A stretch of 64,000 nucleotides of DNA from Candidatus Obscuribacterales bacterium (GCA_020054205.1 JAGVLS010000016.1:1-64000), one strand, 5' to 3'. Counted from the stretch's first letter, positions 46,646-55,922 are shown. A program made the numbers and translations. Notes: generated by a model from the letters alone, not told the origin.

Positions 46646-47755
46646 TTAAATTACATTTTTGATCAAAGAATAACTAGTACTCCGTCCACCAGCAGCATCT
46701 TTTTTTAAAATGCGCAGTTCAATCATTTGCTCTATATCGCGCAGAGCTGTATCTTGCGAACACTTACCAAGTTTTGCCCATTTTGATGATGTCAGCTTTC
46801 CATCGAAGCCATCAAATAAGCGATTAAGAACACGGCGTTGTCTTTCATTCAACATAATTTTACTTGTAGATATAAATTGCCAAAATTGACTTTTGTAAAT
46901 TACAGAGACAAGAATATTTTCTGAATTATCAATTGCCCGCTCAAGACATTCAAGAAACCAATTAAGCCACGGCGTTATTTCAAGTGTTCCTTTTTGACTC
47001 TGTTCAAGAATTTTATAATAAGCAGCCCTTTCTTTTTGAATCTGAGCTGACATACTATAAAAGCGTTGTTTTACTTTATCAGATCGAGCTAGAGCTATAT
47101 CAGATATTGCTCTAGCAATGCGTCCATTGCCATCATCAAATGGATGAATAGTAACAAACCAAAGATGGGCAATACCAGCTTTCAATACTGAATCAATAGA
47201 ATCTCCTTCAAACCAACGGATAAAAACAGACATTTCTTGATTTAACTTTTTTGCATTAGGAGCTTCAAAATGTACTCTTTCTTTCCCAATTGCCCCAGAT
47301 ACAACTTGCATAGGTCCATGACTATCATCTCGCCATTTGCCAACTTTAATTTTAAACGTGCCACTATATCCAGTGGGAAATATTGCCGCATGCCATCCAA
47401 ATAATCTTTTTTGCGTAAGCGACATCTCAAAATTTTTAGTTGCGTCAAGCATCATATCGACAATTCCATCTACATTACGATCTGATGGTTTAGGCGTACC
47501 AATTTTTATACCTAGCCTTCTAGCCAAAGAAGATCTAACTTGGTGAGCGTCCAAAACCTGCCCTTCAATTTCACTTGTCTTAAGTATGTCTTCTGTCAAA
47601 GTACAAAGCTCAGCTTCCTCTTTAAGAGAAAATCCTAAAGATTCCATTTTCCCTATAAGCTTGCCTTGCTTATACCTAACATTTGAGATTAATTTAGCCA
47701 AGCCCTTTTCATCCCAGCTAAATCTCGGCCAATTAGGCAATTCATAGATATACAC
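46646..47755 (-). CDS. Fic-domain AMPylase with DUF4172 and C-terminal winged helix
   Basis: Transfers AMP (or a similar group) onto target proteins. The N-terminal DUF4172-type region contains TSEIEGQ, the (S/T)xxxE(G/N) motif whose Glu blocks ATP binding, so the enzyme is probably self-inhibited in cis. The active loop is IHPFDDGNGRIARAI (about 212-226), fully conserved. A C-terminal winged-helix segment (LNERQRRVLNRLF, then SQDTALRDIEQM) suggests DNA binding. Starts with GTG. Housekeeping or toxin role is open; it lies at the edge of a toxin-antitoxin region. Confidence 0.92.
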   Translation of the reverse strand: MYIYELPNWPRFSWDEKGLAKLISNVRYKQGKLIGKMESLGFSLKEEAELCTLTEDILKTSEIEGQVLDAHQVRSSLARRLGIKIGTPKPSDRNVDGIVDMMLDATKNFEMSLTQKRLFGWHAAIFPTGYSGTFKIKVGKWRDDSHGPMQVVSGAIGKERVHFEAPNAKKLNQEMSVFIRWFEGDSIDSVLKAGIAHLWFVTIHPFDDGNGRIARAISDIALARSDKVKQRFYSMSAQIQKERAAYYKILEQSQKGTLEITPWLNWFLECLERAIDNSENILVSVIYKSQFWQFISTSKIMLNERQRRVLNRLFDGFDGKLTSSKWAKLGKCSQDTALRDIEQMIELRILKKDAAGGRSTSYSLIKNVI

Positions 47756-47758
47756 GAG

Positions 47759-47789
47759 TATAATCTCCGCATTATATGCATAGATTATA
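47759..47789. promoter_or_regulatory. Inverted repeat upstream of the Fic gene
   Basis: TATAATCT and AGATTATA form an 8-bp perfect repeat with 15 bases between, just before the Fic start. Three copies of TCCGCA(A) follow on the plus strand (about 47765, 47799, 47852). Could be an operator for the Fic protein's winged helix. Inference. Confidence 0.4.
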
Positions 47790-47918
47790 ACCTATAAGCT
47801 CCGCAAATATCAAATTATTCACCGCAACAAATACGGGGATTATTAAGCACATTCTCCGCAAGCATAGTATCAAGTCTGGCACATTATGCAGCTTGTCTGT
47901 TTAAGACTTTGCAAGTTC

Positions 47919-47954
47919 TTGACAGAAATATGTACATGTACTAGTATATGTACA
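47919..47954 (+). promoter_or_regulatory. yefM-yoeB promoter with two TGTACA operator hexamers
   Basis: TTGACA (47919-47924) and TAGTAT (47942-47947) are 17 bp apart. TGTACA hexamers at 47931-47936 and 47949-47954 flank the -10, with centres 18 bp apart. TGTACA is the known recognition core of YefM-family antitoxins, so autorepression of this promoter is well supported. Confidence 0.8.
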
Positions 47955-47966
47955 GAGGGCTTTAAT

Positions 47967-48218
47967 ATGGATGCTATTTCTTATACAGCTGCTAGAGCTA
48001 ATTTAGCTAAAATCATGGATAAGGTGCGCCATGATCACACACCTATTATGGTTACACAACAAAATGCAGATGCTGTAGTGATTTTGTCTCATGCTGATTA
48101 CCAAGCATTGGAAGAAACCGCTTATCTATTACGCAGTCCCGCAAATGCAGCTCGCCTTGCTAAATCTATAAAAGATGTTGAAGCTAAACGTGTATTAAAG
48201 AAAAAACTCACGGAATGA
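47967..48218 (+). CDS. yefM: YefM/Phd-family antitoxin
   Basis: 83 aa. The N-terminal DNA-binding part (MDAISYTAARANLAKIMDKV, then IMVTQQNADAVVILSHADY) is the YefM/Phd fold, followed by a flexible C-terminus that wraps the toxin. GAGGG eight bases upstream fixes ATG 47967; the frame runs further back but only into the promoter. Overlaps the toxin start by 4 nt (ATGA). Forms an operon with YoeB. Confidence 0.92.
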   Translation: MDAISYTAARANLAKIMDKVRHDHTPIMVTQQNADAVVILSHADYQALEETAYLLRSPANAARLAKSIKDVEAKRVLKKKLTE

Positions 48219-48469
48219 ACATTCTCTTCAGTAAATTAGCTTGGGAGGATTATCTTTATTGGCAAAAGAATGATCGCCAAATGCTAAAGAGAATAAATGA
48301 GTTAATAAAAGATATTTTGCGCAATCCATACGAAGGGTTAGGAAAACCAGAATCATTACGATTTGGACTTACTGGTTATTGGTCACGCCGAATAGATCAG
48401 GAACATCGATTGGTTTATAAGATAGAAGGACAGTCGATAGTTATTGTTCAGTGTAGATATCATTATTGA
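48215..48469 (+). CDS. yoeB: YoeB-family mRNA interferase toxin
   Basis: 84 aa, the family's length. GLGKPESL provides the catalytic Glu, RRIDQEHRLVY the Arg, and the C-terminal CRYHY the His and Tyr, all matching E. coli YoeB (E46, R65, H83, Y84). Cleaves mRNA in the ribosome's A site when released from YefM. Start overlaps the antitoxin's stop. Confidence 0.94.
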   Translation: MNILFSKLAWEDYLYWQKNDRQMLKRINELIKDILRNPYEGLGKPESLRFGLTGYWSRRIDQEHRLVYKIEGQSIVIVQCRYHY

Positions 48470-48621
48470 AGGGCTTCTCCCATCTTTGGTAAATATTCAC
48501 CGAAGGGCATCGATGATAGTTCTGTCCTGCTTACGCATTTTTTAATCCTCTTACTGTGTAATTACACATATATATATTTAGATTAAACGCCTAAAATTAT
48601 CTCAAATCGAGGGAGATCCAT

Positions 48622-48759
48622 ATGGTTGCATACCCATTTAAGCAGCCTGTTTCTATGCACTGCACCCAAATTTCATATCATCTATTGCGTCTATTCTCAA
48701 TTAGCCAATTCACCAGGCTATTGAAATTTTGTCATTTCTATTACTTGGAGGCTTGTTAA
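48622..48759 (+). CDS. Small 45-aa ORF upstream of the large repeat/GNAT gene
   Basis: Starts at ATG 48622 after GAGGGAG with 7-base spacing, an excellent ribosome site, and encodes a 45-aa peptide ending FCHFYYLEAC, with its stop 3 bp before the ATG of the large gene. The last 10 codons overlap that gene's own ribosome site (TTGGAGGC). The second copy of the large gene is preceded by the same 3' end (FCHFYYLEAY) but not by the ORF's start, so only the first is complete. Probably a leader ORF coupling translation. Confidence 0.5.
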   Translation: MVAYPFKQPVSMHCTQISYHLLRLFSISQFTRLLKFCHFYYLEAC

Positions 48760-48762
48760 TTT

Positions 48763-51700
48763 ATGCCTCAAGAAATAGACAATGATCAACCAGAAAAAAA
48801 GCCAGGCTCTTCACCTCCAATTGCAGCAGAAGCTGCTGCCGGTGAAACCCCTATTTCTCCTGCTTCTTCTTCAATAGAGCAATTAGATCAAGCTGTCTCT
48901 GGAAATAACCCACTAAATTTAAATTTGTTAGATATAACAGGCAATGCAACAGCAAGCACTGATGTTGCCACAAGACAAGCTCTTCTTTTTGAACAAGCTC
49001 GCAATAACGCTTTGAGTATGGCTGACAGTATAAAGATACTTGCTGAATTACGAGCTTTCGACCCAGACAAATTATCTGCTATTACTCCCGAATTCATAAA
49101 TTCAGCATCTAGATCTGTCATTTTGCGTTTGAACGCTAACGATATTAAAAAATTATTTGCTCGTGATGAAGCAACAAAAGTTGCTTTGGCAAATACATTA
49201 AACTCAGACTGGAATGAGCGTGAATTATTATTTGAACTTTCTCAACGTGGAAATATATTGAATGAGTTACGAGCGCATGATCCACAATTATTGGCTATTA
49301 CTGCTGAGACTTTAAAAAGAATGCCGCCTTTATTGTTTGAGATGTTAAAGCCAGAAGATATTAGCGTGTTAGCTCAACGTGACGAGCCTACTAGAAATGC
49401 TTTAATTGAACGAGTCCAATCTGTTTATGAAGTTGAGCGTAACCTAACAGATGATCAAAATAAAGCATTAATAGATGGAATACGTAAAGCCGATCCAACA
49501 CTTGCTTGCATTACTCCTGAATTTATTGAGTCAACTATTGAAATAACTGACCATCTTAAAGTGCTAGATATTAGGGCTTTAGCCATGCGAGATGAGCCTA
49601 CTAGAATTAGTCTTTTAAAACAGCTTGACTCTCTAAAAGAAATTCAAGCTGTAGCACTTATGTCAGCAGTACGCACAGCCGATCCTGAGCTTGCTTGCAT
49701 AATTCCAGATGTTATAAACAAAGCATCAATATCGCTTTCCACATACTTTACTTCAGATGATATGCAGACAATAGCTCAACAAGGTCTACCTACCCAAAAG
49801 GCTCTTATTGCCGAAATCAACAGTTTTCCTTATCCTGGAGATCAAATTAAAGCAATATTGGCAGGAATCAGTGAAAGTGATCCAGAATTATCTTGCATAA
49901 CTGAGGATATTATAAATACAGCTAGAATTGAAGTAATTGCTCGCCTTAGTTTCGATAATATAAAAACATTAGCTTTACGTGATGAAAATACAAGAAAAGC
50001 ATTGATAAAACAGATGAACTACATGAGCCATGCTCTTCCAAAAGAGCAGCTTCATGAACTTATAAATGCAATGCATGCCGTTGATCCAAAAAATCTATCA
50101 GAATTTACTCCAGACTTTATAAAATACGCTTCTCCTAATTTAGTCAAGTGTATCAGCCTAGGGGACATCCAAATTCTAGCAGCACGCGATAAAGAAACAA
50201 GAGATGCTTTAATTCATGTGGCAACAGAAAAATCCGTCGGCAGTTTATGCCCAGACCAATGTACCGCTCTTTTTGATGGAATGCGATCAATTGATCCGGA
50301 TAATCTGTCAGCCTTTACTCCTGAATACATAAAATCATGGAATGCATCTGCATTTTCTTATATCACTCCAGAAGATATTGCTACTTTAGCAGCACGCGAT
50401 GAAGACACAAGAGGAGCTTTAATTAACAAAGCAAATGATCAATCTTTCGGTAGAGGTAGGACTTTAAGTGATTTACAGTGCAAAGCAGTTGTTGCCGGAA
50501 TACGTTCAATTGATCCAGTTAATTTATCTAGTTTAACTCCAGAATTTTTACAATCATGTAGTGTTGGATTAATAAAACATATTAGCACTGATGAAATTAA
50601 GCTATTAGCTAGGCGAGACGAAGCTACTAGAATAGCTTTGCGCAGATATTGTCTTGGTGAACAGTTAGCTGCAGTAGCAGAAGGAACACGTTCAATTGAT
50701 CCAGTTAATTTATCTGGCTTTACACCAGAATTTATAGGTTCTCAAAATTCCAACCTAATTTACAACTTAACTTTAGGGGAAATAGCAACACTAGCTACAC
50801 GAGACAATGCTACACGTTATGCTCTTGATGAAGCGAACTGTCTGCATGGTCCACAACCAGATGTAATAAGTAAAATCGTTCAGTGTTCTGGCGTAATTAA
50901 TAGAGAACAAATTATGCGTTGCATACCTATATGGTCGATTGATTTAAACATGCCACTTCATGATGTTATTAGACTAGCCGATCAAAATGCAGCTGCATTG
51001 CCATGGCAAAGGGCAGCGATTAGAGGAGCTTGTCAAATTGCTTATAACGAAGCTGATAGCATTTTTGATTCAGATAAATTTTGGGAATCATATGATGCAT
51101 TATCGCAAGAACAACCAGATAATTTATTGAAAAGATATGGCACTACAGAAGAAATGGTAGACCAATATTATGGTCGCAGTGTAAGCGAAAAATGCCAAAA
51201 ATTTCTTAGAGAAGCTATAGATGATGCCCTGGGTAATAATTACGATTACGCAAATGATATGGGTGAACTTACAGAAGAAGGAAAGCAACACCGCCAAGAA
51301 AAGCAATATGAATTAACAAAAGGCATTAAAATACGTGCCTTTATTGATGCACTAAAATACTTTCATAACGATATTGAAAAAGATATAGGAGAAGGTGCCG
51401 AAACACCTAAATTTGCATTGCGTCTTGCCCGTACATTTGGTAATGACTGGCATAAATGGATTGCTTTCCATGAAAAACAAAAAATTGCAGAGCTTAGAAC
51501 TAATAATCCAGAACTTATAAATTCCTCTGACGAGGAAATCATAAACAAATATTCCCGAGAATTTATTGAGCTCCACCACGATATTATCCACTGGTTGCCC
51601 ACTACTCAAGCAGAACCTGGACTAAGTGCCTGGCTTTTAAGATTTGCCGATAGAGATGTAAAAGATCTATCTGTTGTTGCTTCTCGCTGGAATCGATTAT

Positions 51701-53331
51701 CTCCCGAAGATAGACAATTACCATATAAACAATTAATAGAAAAAGTTAGGGCTTTACATTACGGTGAAATTAATCACCAGGGTTTTGCTCAAGAAGCATA
51801 TAAACATGCTGTTTCTGAAGAAGCATATCCTAACTATGAAAGACGTTTTATTGCCTCACAAGATGTCCCTTCTCCTTTCCCATTAGATAAAACTTGGACT
51901 TCTGGTGAATATACAGGTAGATTTATTCCTAGAAGCGATGTTCGTGGTTTATTTCTTGGCAGATACACTGGTTGCTGCCAATATCCAGGGGACACTGGTG
52001 GTAATTGTGCTTGGTATGGTCAAGAAAAACCTAATGCTGGCTTTTTTGTTATTGAAGATAAACAAGGCAATATTACTCACATGAGCTTTGCCTGGATAAA
52101 TGATCACAATATCGATAAAGATGGCAATTGTGAAAGGGGTCTTTGTTTTGATAATTTTGAGATAAACAAAAGTTTGGACTTAGATGCGCAAATTGCTGCT
52201 AAATCTGCTGCTGGCGAAATTATCAAATCAGCAACTAGTGATTTGTCACCTAGATATCATAAAATTACAGTTGGCACTGGCTATAGTGGTATAGACCATG
52301 AAATATGGCCTCTCGCAGAAGATCCCCTGCCATTACCTTCTGACTTTAGTGGTTGGTCTGATACTACCGGCGAAGGTGTTACTCAACATCTTCTTGCTTC
52401 AAATCCTAATTTACCCAAATTACCTGCTACTCAATTTCAGACATATGTCCGCGGTGGTACTATTGCCGATATTGAAGCTGCCAAAAAAGTAGCGGCAGCT
52501 TGTTATCCAGAAGGCTGGCAATGGGTAGCTGCAAATAATATTCAACATGCTTTTGTTTTAGAAGACAAACAAGCTGGTGTGGTTGGTTATGCCTTAATTC
52601 AAAATGGCAATTACATAGAAGACTTTGCTGTCATGCCTGAATTCCAAAAACAAGGTAAATCACTTTTATTAATGCGATCCTTAATGCAACATATTGAAAA
52701 TGAAGGTGGTGAATGGTCAGCTGATTGTAGACAATCTACTAGTTATAAACTAATAAAGGCATACGAAAAACGTGGTGGCATTAAAATACTTGAAGAAACA
52801 CCAAGTGGCTCAATGAACGGCGAGACCATGTATCACATAAGATTTAGACCTACTACACCAGAAGAAAAAACAAATATTCTTGCTCAAAGAAGAAGAGATT
52901 CGCAACAAAGACGAGCCCTTGCAGAAAGACAAACAAACATTGCTGCAGTTCTCCCTGTTACTGAAGCTGCTCCGATTACGGAAGCACCTGTAGTTAGTGA
53001 TGTATCTGCATTTGCTTTAAATACTAGTTCACCTGATTCTATTTCTTTGCCTGGCGCAGCAAGAGATCTTAAAATTGACCAAAATGTTCATCCAGCACAT
53101 CTTGCCAGGGGAATTGCCGAACAAATGCCAAGCGCTGAAGCTGCATCAAATAAACCTACTGCTGAGCTTGAAAGAAATGCCTCTGCTGAGACTCCTAATA
53201 ATTCACCTAAGCACATCTCACATACCGGTCGTACTTTTGCTATCTTCCTAGGACTATCTTTTGCTCTGCAAAAACTTAAACGTGAAATTGCCTCAGAATC
53301 TAATGAGAATATTCCTTATGACACTTATTAA
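48763..53331 (+). CDS. 1522-aa repeat protein with Cys-rich module and GNAT domain
   Basis: A disordered N-terminus (about 1-85) is followed by nine tandem repeats of about 60-72 residues (about 90-710), each with the pattern DP-x-x-L-x-x-(I/F)TPE-(F/Y)I, then a helix and DI-x-x-LA-x-RDE-x-TR-x-AL. A helical region shared with the next gene (about 735-1005) leads to a module holding FLGRYTGCCQYPGDTGG-x-C near 1065-1082. A GNAT acetyltransferase (about 1225-1360) has the acetyl-CoA loop MPEFQKQGKSLLLMRSL. A Pro/Ala-rich stretch and the conserved tail HTGRTFAIFLGLSFALQKLK end it. No signal peptide. I do not recognise the whole protein; an intracellular or injected effector is possible (inference). 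Confidence 0.8.
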   Translation: MPQEIDNDQPEKKPGSSPPIAAEAAAGETPISPASSSIEQLDQAVSGNNPLNLNLLDITGNATASTDVATRQALLFEQARNNALSMADSIKILAELRAFDPDKLSAITPEFINSASRSVILRLNANDIKKLFARDEATKVALANTLNSDWNERELLFELSQRGNILNELRAHDPQLLAITAETLKRMPPLLFEMLKPEDISVLAQRDEPTRNALIERVQSVYEVERNLTDDQNKALIDGIRKADPTLACITPEFIESTIEITDHLKVLDIRALAMRDEPTRISLLKQLDSLKEIQAVALMSAVRTADPELACIIPDVINKASISLSTYFTSDDMQTIAQQGLPTQKALIAEINSFPYPGDQIKAILAGISESDPELSCITEDIINTARIEVIARLSFDNIKTLALRDENTRKALIKQMNYMSHALPKEQLHELINAMHAVDPKNLSEFTPDFIKYASPNLVKCISLGDIQILAARDKETRDALIHVATEKSVGSLCPDQCTALFDGMRSIDPDNLSAFTPEYIKSWNASAFSYITPEDIATLAARDEDTRGALINKANDQSFGRGRTLSDLQCKAVVAGIRSIDPVNLSSLTPEFLQSCSVGLIKHISTDEIKLLARRDEATRIALRRYCLGEQLAAVAEGTRSIDPVNLSGFTPEFIGSQNSNLIYNLTLGEIATLATRDNATRYALDEANCLHGPQPDVISKIVQCSGVINREQIMRCIPIWSIDLNMPLHDVIRLADQNAAALPWQRAAIRGACQIAYNEADSIFDSDKFWESYDALSQEQPDNLLKRYGTTEEMVDQYYGRSVSEKCQKFLREAIDDALGNNYDYANDMGELTEEGKQHRQEKQYELTKGIKIRAFIDALKYFHNDIEKDIGEGAETPKFALRLARTFGNDWHKWIAFHEKQKIAELRTNNPELINSSDEEIINKYSREFIELHHDIIHWLPTTQAEPGLSAWLLRFADRDVKDLSVVASRWNRLSPEDRQLPYKQLIEKVRALHYGEINHQGFAQEAYKHAVSEEAYPNYERRFIASQDVPSPFPLDKTWTSGEYTGRFIPRSDVRGLFLGRYTGCCQYPGDTGGNCAWYGQEKPNAGFFVIEDKQGNITHMSFAWINDHNIDKDGNCERGLCFDNFEINKSLDLDAQIAAKSAAGEIIKSATSDLSPRYHKITVGTGYSGIDHEIWPLAEDPLPLPSDFSGWSDTTGEGVTQHLLASNPNLPKLPATQFQTYVRGGTIADIEAAKKVAAACYPEGWQWVAANNIQHAFVLEDKQAGVVGYALIQNGNYIEDFAVMPEFQKQGKSLLLMRSLMQHIENEGGEWSADCRQSTSYKLIKAYEKRGGIKILEETPSGSMNGETMYHIRFRPTTPEEKTNILAQRRRDSQQRRALAERQTNIAAVLPVTEAAPITEAPVVSDVSAFALNTSSPDSISLPGAARDLKIDQNVHPAHLARGIAEQMPSAEAASNKPTAELERNASAETPNNSPKHISHTGRTFAIFLGLSFALQKLKREIASESNENIPYDTY

Positions 53332-53377
53332 TTTATTGGGATTTTGTCATTTCTATTACTTGGAGGCTTATTAATTT

Positions 53378-55168
53378 ATGCCTCAAGAAATAGACAATGA
53401 CAAACCAGAAAAAAAGCCAGGCACTCCGCCTCCAATTGCAGCAGAGACAGCTGCTAACGAGACTGTTATTTCGTTACCAGCAGAACAATTAGACCAATAC
53501 GCCTTTGGAAATAACCCACTAAATTTAAATTTGCTAGATATAGCTTTAGGTGAAACACAACCTGCTGCAATTGTACAAGAACAAAATAATCTTGCCGATG
53601 CAACAAACAGTCTTAGAATTGCTTTCCCTAGATTGCCATCTGATACTGCAAAATTACTGGTAGAACAAAATGCAGTTAATATCCCATGGAAAAGAGTAGC
53701 ACTTAAAGAAGCCTATTTTAACGCCTATAATTATACAAATGATATATTTAATAACACTAGGTTCTGGAATTCATTCAATTCTTTGTGCCAAGAAGGACAA
53801 GAAGCTGTACTACAAAAACATGGCTCTACCCGAGAAATAGTTGCTCAATACTATGGCCGAAGCTTAGATGAAAAATCCCAAAAGCTTCTTGCAAGTGCCA
53901 TAAAAGATTCAGCTGGTCCAAATACAGCTGACAAAAGATATGAATCAGCTCGAGGTATTCAAACACGTGCATTTATTGATGCACTAAAATATCTCACGGG
54001 CGGCGATGAATCCTTTGCTTCTGTCGATGAGTCATCTTATGCGCCACAAGCAGCCCTACGCCTAGCTCATACTTTTGGCAATGATTGGCATAAATGGATT
54101 GATTTCCATGAAAAGCAAAAATTAGCAGAACTCAAAACCAATAATCCAGATCTACTAACTCTAAGTGATGCAGAAATTAAAGTTCAGCACGCAATAGAAT
54201 TTGCAGAGTTACATAAAGCTATTACTAGCTGGTTGCCTGCAACTCAAGCAGGGACTGAGCTTGCCCCCTGGTTGTTGAGATTTGCTGATAGAAACATGGT
54301 ACAACTTTCTCGGGTTGCTTCTTGTTGGAATGAATTATCCGCACAAGATAGAAAGTTGTCATATAAAAGATTGGTAAACAAAGTCACTCCTCAAATGTAT
54401 GAAGTCGAAGCTAACCCTAATGGTTTTGCCCTTAAGAATAAAGATTTAGGCGTAGTGGGCAGCGTTGCTTTCACAGACAATGAACACTATATTTATGGTT
54501 TAAACGTATCGCATCCACACCGCGGGCAATCAATACAATTGCTGAACGCGCTAATGCAACATATCGAAAAAGAAGGTGGCGAATGGACAGCTCATTGTAG
54601 AGAGTCTACTAGTTATACATTGCTCAAAGCATGTGAAAAGCGTGGCAGCATAAAAATATTGGAAGAAAGACTAGATGGTCCTGTGAACAGTGAGACGGTA
54701 TACTTCATTAGATTTAGACCAACTACGCAAGAAGAAAAAGCAAATATTCTTGCAAGAGCTGGTTCAAATTCACAAATCACACCATTGAGCCTTGCAGAAC
54801 CTGCTCCTATTACCGAATTGCCGGTAACTACCGAGATTTCTACAACTGCTGCAGATGCTATTTTACCAGACAGTCTTACTCCAGATGGTGAATTAAGCAA
54901 AATCAAAATTGACGAAAATCCCAAACCACCAAAAAACATAGCTGAAGACAACATTGAACATGAAGCTGATTCAAAGAAACTGGCTGCCGAACTTGCTGCT
55001 GAGCTTGAAAGAAATGCCTCTGCTGAGGCTCCTAATAATTCACCTAAGCACATCTCACATACCGGTCGTACTTTTGCTATCTTCCTAGGACTATCTTTTG
55101 CTCTGCAAAAACTTAAACGTGAAATCGCTCCAGAATCTAATGAAAATGTTCCTTATGATATTTATTAA
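53378..55168 (+). CDS. 596-aa paralogue: helical core, GNAT domain and the same tail, without the repeats
   Basis: Starts with nearly the same 14 residues as the first copy (MPQEIDND-PEKKPG) and the same 30 bp before it, so the duplication included the ribosome-site region. It has the shared helical region (about 80-335) and joins almost directly to the GNAT part (about 340-455, VSHPHRGQSIQLLNALMQHI). The nine repeats and the Cys-rich module are missing. The last 50 residues match the first copy almost exactly. The 5' side of the GNAT fold is shortened, so activity is uncertain. Confidence 0.8.
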   Translation: MPQEIDNDKPEKKPGTPPPIAAETAANETVISLPAEQLDQYAFGNNPLNLNLLDIALGETQPAAIVQEQNNLADATNSLRIAFPRLPSDTAKLLVEQNAVNIPWKRVALKEAYFNAYNYTNDIFNNTRFWNSFNSLCQEGQEAVLQKHGSTREIVAQYYGRSLDEKSQKLLASAIKDSAGPNTADKRYESARGIQTRAFIDALKYLTGGDESFASVDESSYAPQAALRLAHTFGNDWHKWIDFHEKQKLAELKTNNPDLLTLSDAEIKVQHAIEFAELHKAITSWLPATQAGTELAPWLLRFADRNMVQLSRVASCWNELSAQDRKLSYKRLVNKVTPQMYEVEANPNGFALKNKDLGVVGSVAFTDNEHYIYGLNVSHPHRGQSIQLLNALMQHIEKEGGEWTAHCRESTSYTLLKACEKRGSIKILEERLDGPVNSETVYFIRFRPTTQEEKANILARAGSNSQITPLSLAEPAPITELPVTTEISTTAADAILPDSLTPDGELSKIKIDENPKPPKNIAEDNIEHEADSKKLAAELAAELERNASAEAPNNSPKHISHTGRTFAIFLGLSFALQKLKREIAPESNENVPYDIY

Positions 55169-55249
55169 TTTATTGGGATTTTGTTAAATTATATTTGCTC
55201 TGATAGTTAACGATTGATACTACTTTGCTGCTCTTTTTATGTTGTACGG

Positions 55250-55278
55250 TTGACATATTATGCTCTATATATTACACT
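55250..55278 (+). promoter_or_regulatory. Candidate higBA promoter
   Basis: TTGACA and TACACT with 17-bp spacing. The start point would fall about 3 bases before the HigB ATG at 55288, so the mRNA may be leaderless; no ribosome site is seen before that ATG. Confidence 0.5.
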
Positions 55279-55287
55279 TAACATACA

Positions 55288-55566
55288 ATGATAAGATCTT
55301 TCAAGTGCAAAGACACCCTTAAGCTTTTTAAGGACAAACGAGTTAAAAGGTTTAATAGATTTTCAGAATCCGCTAAGAAAAAACTCTTGTTACTTGATTC
55401 AGCAATGACCTTATTAGATCTTAGTAAATTTCCAGGATTAAGACTTGAACGTTTAAAGGGTAATAGAAGAAATCAACATAGTATTAGGATTAATGATCAG
55501 TGGCGGATTTGTTTTACTTGGCAGAGTGATGGTCCTTATGACATAGAAATAATTGACTATCATTGA
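55288..55566 (+). CDS. higB: HigB-type toxin (RelE/ParE superfamily)
   Basis: 92 aa with the typical end LKGNRRNQHSIRINDQWRIC, then IEIIDYH; FPGLRLERLKG is the middle segment. HigB cleaves mRNA on the ribosome and, as usual for this family, precedes its antitoxin. The HigA frame overlaps it by 14 nt on the long reading, but HigA's own start is 22 bp after its stop. Very near a -10 box, so possibly translated from a leaderless mRNA. Confidence 0.92.
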   Translation: MIRSFKCKDTLKLFKDKRVKRFNRFSESAKKKLLLLDSAMTLLDLSKFPGLRLERLKGNRRNQHSIRINDQWRICFTWQSDGPYDIEIIDYH

Positions 55567-55588
55567 TTTAAAAAGAGGGATTTTAAAT

Positions 55589-55897
55589 ATGGCAAAAAAA
55601 GAAAAAATATTACCTCCAATTCACCCGGGTGAAATTTTAAAAACCGAATTAATGGAACCATATGGTTTGAGTGGTAATGCATTGTCAAGACTTCTAAGCA
55701 TTCCAGCAAATCGTATCACTGAAATTGTTAATGGACAAAGAGGTATAAGCATTGATACTGCCTTGAGACTTTCAAAATGTTTTGGCATGTCGGCTGAAAT
55801 GTGGATGAACCTACAGATTGATTATGAGCTGCGTAAAGCTCGCTATGAGCGCCTGACTGATCGTATCGATCAGGAAGTCCGTCAATACGTCGCATAA
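55589..55897 (+). CDS. higA: HigA-type antitoxin with helix-turn-helix
   Basis: 102 aa. The start PPIHPGEILKTELMEPYGLS is the hallmark of HigA antitoxins, followed by the HTH (NALSRLLSIPANRITEIVNG, then RGISIDTALRLSKCFG) and the tail MWMNLQIDYELRKAR. ATG 55589 has GAGGGA eight bases upstream; an earlier in-frame start lies inside higB. It also represses its own operon. Confidence 0.92.
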   Translation: MAKKEKILPPIHPGEILKTELMEPYGLSGNALSRLLSIPANRITEIVNGQRGISIDTALRLSKCFGMSAEMWMNLQIDYELRKARYERLTDRIDQEVRQYVA

Positions 55898-55922
55898 ATT
55901 ACCATGAGGGAATTTAATAGAG

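Noticed and set aside
54613-55053. Minus-strand frame of 146 codons
   Set aside because: Antisense to the tail of the 596-aa protein, rich in Ser/Ala/Phe as expected from codon reversal.
55857-55873. Inverted repeat CTGATCG-TAT-CGATCAG
   Set aside because: It is within the higA coding sequence and has no T run; more likely a by-product of codons than a terminator or operator.
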